This document shows positions 26,893 to 34,581 of a stretch of 64,000 nucleotides of DNA, piece by piece. The position numbers and the translations under genes were made by a program. The stretch comes from Microcella alkalica. Its GTDB lineage: Bacteria; Actinomycetota; Actinomycetes; Actinomycetales; Microbacteriaceae. Every line of letters starts with the position of its first letter. Within the stretch, counting starts at the first letter, position 1. The DNA lies in contig NZ_JACGWX010000005.1 in assembly GCF_014137945.1 (NCBI RefSeq), forward strand, positions 1 to 64,000, read 5' to 3'. Under the pieces are notes generated by a model that saw only the letters and a program-made list of their open reading frames with translations, was not told where the DNA came from and ran no database searches.

Positions 26893-27897
26893 CTAAATCA
26901 CCAGGCCAGAGGCGGAACTTGCCGCAGACTCACCCCCTCCAAGTTGACCTCTCGACTGGGAGCCCAGGAACCGCGACAGCGCCGGAACAGCGCGCTGCGC
27001 AGCGAGGCGCCGCGTATCCGCGTAGAGTTGCGTCACGAGCAGCGACGAGTGCCCGAGGATCGCCTGCACGTCCGGCGCGGGTAACCCCGCCTCGAATAAG
27101 AACACCGCCGCCGTGTGCCGCAGGTCATGCCAATGCAGCGCAGGCTCGCCCGGGCCGAACGTCTTGACCCGATCGCGGATCGAGTGCCAGCCGAGCGCGC
27201 GGCTGAGATTCTTCGAGCTGATGAAGCCCCCGCGCGGCCCCGTGAAGAGATAGTCGTGCTCGCCCTTGCCTTCTGATGCCTCGCGCAGAATCGGCACCAG
27301 ATCATCGACCACCGGCACGCTCCGCCTTCGCCGCCCCTTCGTCGGCCCGACCACCAGCTCACCCTGAAACTCGGGTGACGCCGTGCGACTGACCTTGATC
27401 GTGCGTTCAGCCCAATCGACATCACCGACCCGGAGGCCCGCAACCTCGCCCAGCCGACAGCCGGTAAAGACCATTGCGAGAACGAACCGCCGGTACGGGC
27501 CCGACGCCGGGAGTACATCGAGCAACCGCCCGTACTCCGGAATCGTCAGGGCGCGCGCCGCAACGTCGGGAGCCTGGCCCCGACGCCGATCGATCCCCAC
27601 GCACGGATTCGACGGAATCAGACCGCCCTTCACCGCGACCCGGCACAGCGCGGACAGTGCCCCGAGCGCATCCGCTCGCGTGGACTCTGACCCCGTCCAC
27701 GAGGCGAACGCCTCTTCCACGTCAAGAGTCGTCAGCGAGTTGATCGGGCGCTCCGCGAACCATGGGGCGACCCGAAGGCGCCAGGCGTACGAGTAAGCAC
27801 GCTGCGTTCCTGGCGCGATCTTCGAGAACACGACGACGCGATAGCGATCCCAGAGCTCACCCACCCGGGGCGAGGTAATGTTTTCGTTCGCGAACAT
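26893..27897 (-). CDS. Tyrosine recombinase / integrase
   Basis: A 334-residue site-specific recombinase. An N-terminal SAM-like core-binding domain (about 5-95) precedes the catalytic domain, which has the catalytic Arg in FTGCRLGEVAGL (near 148), the HxxR motif HWHDLRHTAA (near 256) and the nucleophile Tyr in TQLYADTRR (near 290), so it appears active. Its 3' end abuts tRNA-Phe. A TTCGCGAA palindrome overlaps its start codon, suggesting repression by a local regulator. Confidence 0.95.
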   Translation of the reverse strand: MFANENITSPRVGELWDRYRVVVFSKIAPGTQRAYSYAWRLRVAPWFAERPINSLTTLDVEEAFASWTGSESTRADALGALSALCRVAVKGGLIPSNPCVGIDRRRGQAPDVAARALTIPEYGRLLDVLPASGPYRRFVLAMVFTGCRLGEVAGLRVGDVDWAERTIKVSRTASPEFQGELVVGPTKGRRRRSVPVVDDLVPILREASEGKGEHDYLFTGPRGGFISSKNLSRALGWHSIRDRVKTFGPGEPALHWHDLRHTAAVFLFEAGLPAPDVQAILGHSSLLVTQLYADTRRLAAQRAVPALSRFLGSQSRGQLGGGESAASSASGLVI

Positions 27898-27956
27898 GTA
27901 CGCAGACTACATGCTTTGTTCATGTTCGCGAACATCAACAGTTCGTGTTCGCGAAC
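27886..27956. promoter_or_regulatory. Three GTTCGCGAAC palindromes between divergent genes
   Basis: Copies at 27886-27895 (overlapping the integrase start), 27924-27933 (extended to the 14-bp palindrome ATGTTCGCGAACAT at 27922-27935) and 27947-27956. The centres are 38 and 23 bp apart. The arrangement, straddling both promoters, is typical of a repressor controlling excision genes. It differs from the actinobacterial SOS box, which has a longer centre. Confidence 0.7.
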
Positions 27957-27994
27957 GCGTGTCCAGCGTCGAACTTCGGGTCTACCCTTGGGCC

Positions 27995-28405
27995 ATGACC
28001 ATAGAGCCCGATCCGAAGGCGACCGAACCTACGGCAGGAGCCCGGCAGGTCGACGACGTGAACTTCCATGAGCTGGGGAAGCGACTCGTGGACCTAGGCG
28101 AGCAACTCCGACTCATCGGAAGCCACACGGCCGCGCACAAGTTCGAGGACGCCTTCGATCGCGCGGTGCAAATCGATGTTCCCGAAGTATGGGCCGAGTA
28201 CAACGCGACCGTCAGCGACGCGATCCGCCGCACGCTCGCTGGCATGGGCAGCTTCCGAAAGGACTACGCGAACTGGGAGCGCATCGTCGTGGAGTACGCG
28301 CTCACCAAAGACGTCTTCACACAGCGGGAGGTCGCCCGCCTACTTGGGGTCGGCTTGAGCACCGTCAATCGCTGGGCACAGCACCCCCTGAGCTACGAGG
28401 ACTAG
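27995..28405 (+). CDS. Putative DNA-binding protein, divergent from the integrase
   Basis: A 136-residue soluble protein I cannot assign to a named family. The last 30 residues (FTQREVARLLGVGLSTVNRW) form a clear helix-turn-helix, while the rest is helical (FHELGKRLVDLGEQLRLIGS and a following Ala-rich segment). The position opposite the integrase, with palindromic repeats in between, suggests it regulates the element or assists excision (inference). Its stop codon TAG is completed by the first G of the adjacent IS element, but the same stop would exist without the insertion, so the gene is not truncated. Confidence 0.75.
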   Translation: MTIEPDPKATEPTAGARQVDDVNFHELGKRLVDLGEQLRLIGSHTAAHKFEDAFDRAVQIDVPEVWAEYNATVSDAIRRTLAGMGSFRKDYANWERIVVEYALTKDVFTQREVARLLGVGLSTVNRWAQHPLSYED

Positions 28406-29345
28406 GGCGTGTCTCGTAACCTCTGCGGGATGTTGCGGCAGGCTGGGAGCGTGACGCGTACTCGTACTTTGTCGGATTCTGCTTGGGCTCGGATCGAGCC
28501 TTTGATGCCGATCGCTTCCCGCAAGGGCGGGCGACCGTTTCAGGAGCATCGTCGGGTGCTGGAGGGGATCGTGTGGCGGTATCGGACGGGTTCGCCGTGG
28601 CGTGATCTGCCCGCCGAGTTCGGGCCGTGGCAGACCGCGTGGAAGCGTCATCGCCGGTTCAGCGGAGACGGCACTTGGGATCGTATCTACGCCGAGATCC
28701 TCGCTGACGCGGACGCAGCGGGCGAGATCGAATGGGCCGTCAGCGTGGACTCCACCATCAACCGTGCGCATCAGCACGCAACGAACCTCCCGCGCGACAC
28801 AGGGGGCTCTATCGAGTTACAAGAATTTGCGGGAGGAGCCGCCTGACCACGCGATTGGCAGGTCACGCGGAGGGTTGAGCACGAAGATCCACCACCTCGT
28901 CGACGGCCGCGGGCTACCGCTGGTCGTGCTGGTCGGCCCCGGGCAGGCCGGCGATGCCCCGATGTTCCCCGTGCTCATGGACCACCTCAAAGTTGGCCGG
29001 CGTGGCCCGGGCAGGCCCCGCTCGAGACCGGACCGCGTCCGCGGCGACAAGGCGTATTCCTCGCGTGCCATCCGCACCCGCCTGCGCGAACGCGGGATCG
29101 TCGCCGTGATCCCCGAGCCCTCCGACCAGCAGGGACACCGGCAGCGTCGCGGCTCCCGTGGCGGGCGACCAGTCAGCTACGACGTCGAGGACTACAAGGG
29201 TCGCAACGTTGTCGAACGCGGCTTCAACGAAGACAAGCAATGGCGTGGGCTCGCCACCAGATACGACAAACTCGCGCTCACCTACCGCGGCGGCGCGGTC
29301 CTGCGAGCCATCACACTCTGGCTCAAACGCTTAGGAGACACGCCC
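28405..29345 (+). mobile_element. IS5-family (IS427-like) insertion sequence
   Basis: About 941 bp. Terminal inverted repeats GGGCGTGTCTCGTAA (left) and GGGCGTGTCTCCTAA (right, read inwards) differ at one position. A TA dinucleotide flanks each end, consistent with the TA/CTAG target preference of this group. It carries a transposase in two overlapping frames. Confidence 0.88.
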
Positions 29346-29348
29346 TAG
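28451..29348 (+). CDS. IS5-family transposase in two overlapping frames
   Basis: The first frame (from about 28451, GTG, to 28846) encodes the N-terminal DUF4096-type part (SDSAWARIEPLMP, GRPFQEHRRVLEGIVWRYRT, catalytic Asp in VDSTINRAHQHA). The second frame, in use after about 28800 and ending at 29348, encodes the DDE core (DHAIGRSRGGLSTKIHHLVD, RGDKAYSS, YKGRNVVERGFNEDKQWRGL). The frames overlap around the GGGGG run near 28803; the shift needed is +1 (or -2). IS427-group elements often use programmed frameshifting, so this may be a working gene rather than a broken one. The stop codon TAG uses the flanking target TA. Confidence 0.8.
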
Positions 29349-29422
29349 GGCTCCCGAAATTTCCCCCACAAGATCAAGACCAAACCTCAGGCCGAGAATC
29401 GCCCCTTGCGCTGGCGCTAACT

Positions 29423-29593
29423 TCAGCGCCGGTGATACAGAAGACCGCGGATCACCCAAAGCGTGCCGAAACCAGCGCAGAGAAGGCCAAGGAAGTAGAC
29501 GGGCCCAGCAGCCTGCATTCCGATGTTAACTCCAACTACCACGATTAGGAGAGCAACGACCAGCAGACCGATACCTGTCCAGAACATGCCCAC
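29423..29593 (-). CDS. Small two-helix membrane protein
   Basis: A 56-residue protein with two hydrophobic helices (FWTGIGLLVVALLIVVVGV and VYFLGLLCAGFGTLWVIRGL) and a basic C-terminus. The start was placed at the GTG at 29593, five bases after AGGAGG; an ATG two codons later is the alternative. Function unknown; within the island. Confidence 0.6.
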   Translation of the reverse strand: MGMFWTGIGLLVVALLIVVVGVNIGMQAAGPVYFLGLLCAGFGTLWVIRGLLYHRR

Positions 29594-29671
29594 GATGACC
29601 TCCTCTAGTTTGCCCGAACTGTATCGACGAAGCCTGAGGCAACGCAAGAGCCGGGCTCAAGAGTCGGCGAT

Positions 29672-30169
29672 TCAGCCAGCAGTCGGAAACTTGGGGCGCT
29701 TGTTCTTCCAGGGCCCCCTGTCGCCTGCCAAGGGGTTCCCGAGGAAGGCGCCCTGCATAACAAAACTTATTCCCCATGGGAACTCCGACTGATAAATGGT
29801 TTCGTACCGATACTCGATCTCCCATGGAACCCAGAGGCCCCGCGCGACCTGTCCGCTTGGTGATCCAATAGCGTTCAGCCGGTCGACTCGAGACCGCACC
29901 AGACTCACCCCCCGCGAGACAGCACCAATGCCGTCATTACGCCGCGCCTCCCCCAACTCCAAGGGCGAATGAGAAAAGAACCAGAGGTCGAAGTCGAAGA
30001 GGTGCTGGCCGGTAAGTTGCATCGACTCATCGTCGAGCTGCTCGATCAACCAAACGGCAGCCTCCTCCGGGGAAGCGCTCTGCGCATCGGAATGCAGGAG
30101 ATCGTTCAACGCTGGCATCAACATGGCCGTGTCCGACATAGGGGTATCGCGAAACTGGAACTCGGGCAT
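29672..30169 (-). CDS. Hypothetical protein of the island
   Basis: A 165-residue soluble, acidic and aromatic-rich protein (LFDFDLWFFSHSPLELGEAR, VPWEIEYRYETIYQ). No signal peptide, membrane helix or catalytic motif recognised. The ATG at 30169 has no clear ribosome binding site; ATGs 10 and 15 codons further in are alternatives. Codon use is less GC-biased than in the core genes, in keeping with horizontal origin. Downstream on the same strand lies the small membrane protein. Confidence 0.6.
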   Translation of the reverse strand: MPEFQFRDTPMSDTAMLMPALNDLLHSDAQSASPEEAAVWLIEQLDDESMQLTGQHLFDFDLWFFSHSPLELGEARRNDGIGAVSRGVSLVRSRVDRLNAIGSPSGQVARGLWVPWEIEYRYETIYQSEFPWGISFVMQGAFLGNPLAGDRGPWKNKRPKFPTAG

Positions 30170-30315
30170 AGCTCAAACTAAGCCCTGCGCGGTTAACAGT
30201 AAAGCGGCTCATCGCATTTGGGGGTGTAGCAACGGTCTAAAGCCTCCGGCCTCGAGCAGGGATCGGGCGATGTAGTTGGTGAGGTTCCGGAAGCCGAGGG
30301 CGGAGCCGCGGAGGT

Positions 30316-30319
30316 GCTC
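30316..30319. repeat. Target-site duplication GCTC of the nested IS (left copy)
   Basis: GCTC precedes the IS at 30316-30319 and follows it at 31667-31670; the uninterrupted ISL3 gene has it once. Confidence 0.85.
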
Positions 30320-30392
30320 TGTCGCGCGTCAGAATGTTTGGCAGGGGTAGTTAGTTGCTGATGCAACGCCCCAGCTGAAAGGTCTGAATGTC

Positions 30393-30710
30393 ATGAGTCG
30401 TCCCCCCACGATCCCCGCGGAGAAGAAGCTCCGCATCGTGTTGTCCGTGCTGCAGGGCGAGATCACGATCGCCGAGGCAGCCCGCCGTGAGAAGGTCTCC
30501 GAGCAAGCGATCGGGAACTGGAAGCGCCAGTTCCTCGAGGGCGGCAAGGCTGGGATCGAGGCGGGCAAGTCCAAGCCCTCGACCCGGGAGCAGCAACTCG
30601 AGGACGAGGTCGCCGAGCTCACCCAGGCTCTGGGTGAGGCAGCGGTTGAGATCCGCGTCTGGAAGAAGAGCGCCGAGGGCCGCTTGGGCCCTTCGAGGAC
30701 CTCGAGGTGA
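30393..30710 (+). CDS. IS3-type transposase OrfA (helix-turn-helix)
   Basis: A 105-residue DNA-binding subunit. A helix-turn-helix (ITIAEAARREKVSEQAIGNW) recognises the IS ends, followed by a Glu/Leu-rich coiled coil (QQLEDEVAELTQALGEAAVE) for dimerisation. The stop overlaps the start of orfB (GTGA), and orfB is in the -1 frame, so a fusion by frameshifting or coupled reinitiation are both possible. Confidence 0.85.
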   Translation: MSRPPTIPAEKKLRIVLSVLQGEITIAEAARREKVSEQAIGNWKRQFLEGGKAGIEAGKSKPSTREQQLEDEVAELTQALGEAAVEIRVWKKSAEGRLGPSRTSR

Positions 30711-31657
30711 TCCGCGTCGAGGCGGGCATGTCGACTTCGAGGTTCTGCCAGCTGATCGACATGCCCGAACGCACCTGGCGGCGCTGGCAGGCCAAAGCGA
30801 AGCAGTCCCGACCGCCGAAGGGCCCGTGGCCGCAGCCGGCGAGGGAGGCGGCCCGCGAGCTCGCCACGAAACACGCCTTGGCGCATCCGGCGTGGGGTCA
30901 TCGGAAGATCTGGGCGATGACGCGGCATGACGGTCATAAGGTGTCGCAGGCGACTGTGCTGCGGCTGCTGCGCGATGACGGGCTGATCCTGCCGTCCGAG
31001 TACCAGAGGCAGCGCCGCCAGCTCGCGGCGGATCGCAAGGCCGCGTTCGCGAGGAACCCGACGGGGCCCAATCAGGTGTGGCAGCTGGACTTCAGCGAGT
31101 TCGAGACCACGACCGGTGGCACCTGGCGGATCGCCGGGTGCCGGGACTGGTTCTCCAAGGTCGAGCATCCGTTCCACGTGTCGCCGACAGCGAATCAGCA
31201 CGACGCGATCGCGGCGATAGAGCTCGCCTTGGTCGATTACGAAGCGATGTTCGGGCACCCGCTCGTCGACACCTGCCCTATCGATCCCGAGACCGGTGAG
31301 CTGCTGCCGGTGGTGACGATCGTGACGGACAACGGCGGCCCGTTCCGGTCGCTGAATTTCGAGCTGTTCATCATGCGCCACCCCGAGCTACGTCACGTCC
31401 GCACCCGAGTGAGATCACCGGGTCAGAACGGGTCACGCGAACGCGGATTCGGAACATTGAAATACGAGCGGCTGTTCCTCGACGACATCCCCGACGCGCT
31501 CACCCTCGTCGAACGCGCAGAGGACTACCGCATCGAGTACAACACCGAACGTCCTCACGAAGCGATCGCCTGGAACCGGCCGATCGACGTGCACCTCGGC
31601 CTGGCCGACCCCACCATCCCCAACTTCGAAATCGAAGAAACCCTGCCAACTACTTGA
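30707..31657 (+). CDS. IS3-type transposase OrfB (DDE integrase core)
   Basis: A 316-residue transposase with an IS3-like HTH_21 region (HPAWGHRKIWAMTRHD, VLRLLRDDGLILPSEYQRQR) and an rve/DDE core: first Asp in QLDFSEFE, second in IVTDNGGPF, Glu in GSRERGFGTLKYE. All three catalytic residues are present. Starts at GTG 30707. The first Asp context, LDFSEFETTTGG, is not the usual IS3 DITY, so subgroup assignment is uncertain. Confidence 0.87.
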   Translation: MIRVEAGMSTSRFCQLIDMPERTWRRWQAKAKQSRPPKGPWPQPAREAARELATKHALAHPAWGHRKIWAMTRHDGHKVSQATVLRLLRDDGLILPSEYQRQRRQLAADRKAAFARNPTGPNQVWQLDFSEFETTTGGTWRIAGCRDWFSKVEHPFHVSPTANQHDAIAAIELALVDYEAMFGHPLVDTCPIDPETGELLPVVTIVTDNGGPFRSLNFELFIMRHPELRHVRTRVRSPGQNGSRERGFGTLKYERLFLDDIPDALTLVERAEDYRIEYNTERPHEAIAWNRPIDVHLGLADPTIPNFEIEETLPTT

Positions 31658-33162
31658 CGCGGGACAGCTCGAGACGGCCATTGATCGCCTCGGTCGGCCC
31701 GTTCGAGGTGCCGGGCCGGTCGAAGTAGGCGAGCACGTCGGCGGCGCGCTGTTTCAGCGTCCGGCCGAGGGCGATGACCTCGCGGAGCGCCCCGGGGACG
31801 CCGACGCTGACCGTGTCGATCAGCTCGATCATCAGCTGCTTGCCCGCGGCTCGGTCGGGGTCGCGGTAGGAGGCGACCATGTGCTGGTAGATGCCCCAGG
31901 TGACCTCGACGGCGGCATGCCGCTCGTCGGCGAAGAGCGCGTCGAGCCGCTGCTGCTGGCGCGGCGTGTGGAACGCGGCACCGGTGTGGAGGGTGCGGCG
32001 GGCGGCGTAGAGCGGATCGCCCTTGCGGCCGCGGTGGCCGTGGATCTGCTGCTGGACGCGCCGCCGGCAGCTGTCGAGCGCGTTGCCGGCGAGGCGGACG
32101 ACGTGGAACGGATCCATGACGGCCACCGCCTCGGGCAGCTCCTCGACGGTGGCGGTCTTGAAGCCGGAGAAGCCGTCCATCGCGACAACTTCGACGCCGT
32201 CTCGCCACGCCTGAGGTCGGGCGGCGAGCCACTGCTGGAACGCGTGCTTGGAGCGGCCCTCGACCATGTCCAGCAGCCTGGCTGGCCCCGTCTTGTCGCG
32301 GATCGGGGTGAGGTCGATGATGACGGTCACGTAGCGGTCGCCGCGGCGCGTGTGACGCCAGACGTGCTCGTCCACGCCCAGCACCGCGACCCCCTCGAAC
32401 CGTGCCGGGTCGTCGAGCAGGCGGCGCCTGCCCTCCTCGAGCACGGCGGTGTTGGCGGTGTGCCAGGCGACGCCCAGGCCGGCCGCGACGCGCGAGACGG
32501 TGAGATGGTCGAGCACCAGCGCGTCCAGCGCCCAGCGCAGTCCCGCGCGAGAGATCTTCGCACGCGGCTCCGCCGCCGCGGCCGTGTCCTGCCGCCAGAC
32601 GCGGCCGCAGCCGCTGCAGCGATACCGGCGCAGGCGCAGCAGCAAGGTCGTCGGCCGATGCCCGAACGGCGCATGCGCCAAGCTACGCGTGACCGTGTCG
32701 CGCGGCACGCCCCGGCAGCCGCAGGCGCGGCACCAGTCGTCGGCCTCGATGACCCGGCAGGCGAGCACCGCCCGGTCGCGCTCAAGCCGTTGACCCGTCA
32801 CCTCCAGACCGAGCTCGTCGAGCCGGCAGAACGTGGTGAGGCAGGGCGCGTCGAAGGTAGCGTTGAGCACGTCGAGGTCTTTCGGACGGTGAGCGTAGGA
32901 ACTCCCATCCTGGAAGACCTCGACCTCTACCCCGGCAACGACGCGGCACGGAGGTCTACACCCTCAACTGCGAAGAGCCGAGTAACCTTCGAGGGATTCC
33001 TCTAGATCTCAACCTCTTCGAAATGGACCCCGTACTCGCTTTGTGGGGCCACTTGCTCTGGGGGAGGCCTTTTGGTTGACAAGGCAGGCGATGGTTGACT
33101 GCAGATGCAAGGAAGACCCCGGCTGACTCTCGCCGGGACCGCACTAGTCACGAGAGAACACC

Positions 33163-34062
33163 TTGGACACTGACAGCGACCGAATCTTGATCCCTGGTGA
33201 GAACTTCCCGCCATGGCCGTCCATCAAGTTGGACTATGCCCAGAGCCTCGGTCGTGAGCTGAACGATCGAGTGAACGCTTGGCGTGAGAGGCTCGGCGCG
33301 GAGTCGGCCTCTGAGATTGCCGCTGACGGTAAGTCAGGAATCGTTCGTGCACGACTAATAGAACCTCCACCAATCATCGAATGGGCTCTTCTCTTTGGTG
33401 ACGTCCTTCACAATTACAGATCGGCGCTCGACGCCCTCGTCTGGGAACTTGCGCACCTGGACGGCCTTATCCCCCACGAGCGCGTCGTCCGAAGCATCTA
33501 CTTCCCCCTCGCGACCTCAAGAACGCAGTGGAAGAAGATCTCCGAGAGACAACTGGCGAGTGTGCCGCAGTTCGCGCTGGATCGCCTGGCACGTGTGCAG
33601 CCCTTTCACGCCCAGCCAGTAGAGAAGGGGATCGGCCTCACCTTGCATCGTTTGGACATCGAAAACAAGCACAGATCAGTTGTCGATATGACGCTCAGCG
33701 CCGTGGACAAGTCTTCTTTCGCCGTCGTCGTCAAACACCGGGAGGAGCCTCCTGTCGGAGTAGACGGTGAGCCTGACTGGGAGTGGAACGCTCCTGAATC
33801 CGGCATCACAGACGGCGACGAGGTACTTCACTTTTGGAGTGAGGACGCGATCGAAGAGTTCCTGGTCCCTCATCTGCCGCTTTCTGTGGTTGTTCGAGAC
33901 GGGGAGGATCCACGCGAACTCTGGGATCTTCTGCGGCATGTTGACGCACAGGTGGTGGCGACGTTCAACACTGTCTACCTTGGGTACGACACGGAAGATC
34001 ACATTCAATTCATAAGTGACCGAGGCCTCCGACTTGGAGCCCCCTCAATAGACCCGGAGTAG
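33163..34062 (+). CDS. Hypothetical protein of the island, HEPN-like in outline
   Basis: A 299-residue soluble protein starting at a TTG codon with GAGAG eight bases upstream. No named family is recognised. The segment LLFGDVLHNYRSALDALVWE (about residues 75-95) resembles a helix found in many uncharacterised bacterial proteins with the pattern GD-x-LHN-x-RSALD. The later part contains ENKHRSVVDM. GC content is clearly below that of the core genes, marking it as foreign. It is the last island gene before core DNA resumes. Confidence 0.7.
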   Translation: MDTDSDRILIPGENFPPWPSIKLDYAQSLGRELNDRVNAWRERLGAESASEIAADGKSGIVRARLIEPPPIIEWALLFGDVLHNYRSALDALVWELAHLDGLIPHERVVRSIYFPLATSRTQWKKISERQLASVPQFALDRLARVQPFHAQPVEKGIGLTLHRLDIENKHRSVVDMTLSAVDKSSFAVVVKHREEPPVGVDGEPDWEWNAPESGITDGDEVLHFWSEDAIEEFLVPHLPLSVVVRDGEDPRELWDLLRHVDAQVVATFNTVYLGYDTEDHIQFISDRGLRLGAPSIDPE

Positions 34063-34098
34063 GGCGAGTTGATTCCGGGCCCAACTCAGGGAGTACTC

Positions 34099-34530
34099 AT
34101 GGCCGACGGATTCAGCGCCGAGGAGCGCGCCGCGATGAAGGAGCGCGCCACCGAGCTGCGCGCAGAGGCGAAGCGCGAGAAGGGCGCGGCGAAGGCCGCC
34201 GCCGAGCTGCAGGACGTGCTCGACGCGATCGCGAAGCTCGACGGCGACGACCGCCCGCTCGCGACGCGGGTGCACGAGCTCGTGACCGCCGCCGAGCCGC
34301 GGCTCGCCCCGCGCACCTGGTACGGCATGCCCGCGTACGCCCTCGACGGCAAGGTCGTGTGCTTCTTCAAGGCGGCGGGAAAGTTTGAGGGCCGGTACTG
34401 CGAGCTGGGCTTCAACGACCCCGCGAAGCTGGATGACGGCAGCATGTGGCCGACGGTGTTCGCCATCACGGCGATCGGCCCAGCCGAGGAGACCGCGATC
34501 ACTGAGCTCGTCACGCGCGCCGTCGGCTGA
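34099..34530 (+). CDS. DUF1801 (YdhG-like) domain protein
   Basis: A 143-residue protein. The N-terminal third is a charged helix (EERAAMKERATELRAEAKRE), the rest a DUF1801 domain (RTWYGMPAYALDGKVVCFF, YCELGFNDPAKLDDGSMWPT). Relatives have been called iron-chaperone-like by fold similarity to frataxin; that role is not established here. Starts at the ATG at 34099 after GGGAG. Confidence 0.85.
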   Translation: MADGFSAEERAAMKERATELRAEAKREKGAAKAAAELQDVLDAIAKLDGDDRPLATRVHELVTAAEPRLAPRTWYGMPAYALDGKVVCFFKAAGKFEGRYCELGFNDPAKLDDGSMWPTVFAITAIGPAEETAITELVTRAVG

Positions 34531-34581
34531 ACTCCCCGCACCCCGTCACGCCGCACGTTCGGGGCCGAATAACCTGATCAC

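Larger units (their letters stand above)
30320..31666 (+). mobile_element. IS3-type insertion sequence nested in the ISL3 transposase
   Basis: 1347 bp, starting TGTCGCGCGTCAGAATG and ending with the inverse of TGTCCCGCGTCAAGTAG; ends are TG...CA as in the IS3 family. A 4-bp duplication GCTC flanks it. It carries orfA and orfB, which appear intact, so it is the youngest insertion in the island. Confidence 0.85.
30209..32870 (-). pseudogene. ISL3-family transposase, interrupted
   Basis: The N-terminal 401 codons (32870 down to 31668) include the zinc-finger pairs CRACGCRG and CSGCGRVW and the DDE core (VLGVDEHVWRHTRRGDRYVT, VVAMDGFSGFKTATVEEL, GPTEAINGRLE). The last 35 residues (HLRGSALGFRNLTNYIARSL ... 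HPQMR) lie on the far side of the nested IS, at 30316 down to 30209. Removing the insert and one GCTC copy rejoins the two parts in frame into a 436-residue protein of the usual size. The interrupted version ends after the IS-derived tail LSRVK. Confidence 0.9.
30206..32979 (-). mobile_element. ISL3-family insertion sequence, split by a nested IS
   Basis: Terminal inverted repeats of about 25 bp: GGCTCATCGCATTTGGGGGT at the left and GGCTCTTCGCAGTTGAGGGT read inwards from 32979, differing at four positions. The element carries one transposase gene interrupted at 30316-31670. Flanks show only a partial duplication (AGTAA on both sides), so the expected 8-bp target repeat is diverged or rearranged. 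Without the insertion the element would be about 1.42 kb, normal for ISL3. Confidence 0.85.
26893..34062. mobile_element. Decayed integrative element / genomic island at tRNA-Phe
   Basis: The left border is the tRNA-Phe/integrase junction; the right border is set where core-like GC-rich genes resume (DUF1801 gene at 34099). The interior has lower GC, an integrase, three insertion sequences, one nested in another, and several genes I do not recognise. No conjugation, replication or packaging genes remain, so it is either a satellite-type element or a remnant. Confidence 0.6.

Noticed and set aside
27995-28405. Idea that the IS5-type insertion truncates the HTH-like gene
   Set aside because: Removing the IS and one TA copy still leaves a TAG at the same place, so the protein end does not change.
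30198-32987. Target duplication of the ISL3 element
   Set aside because: Only AGTAA agrees on both sides, not the expected eight bases; reported as partial only.
32956-33214. Small minus-strand frames between the ISL3 element and the 299-residue gene
   Set aside because: No ribosome binding site or recognisable protein; the 183-bp gap appears to be non-coding.
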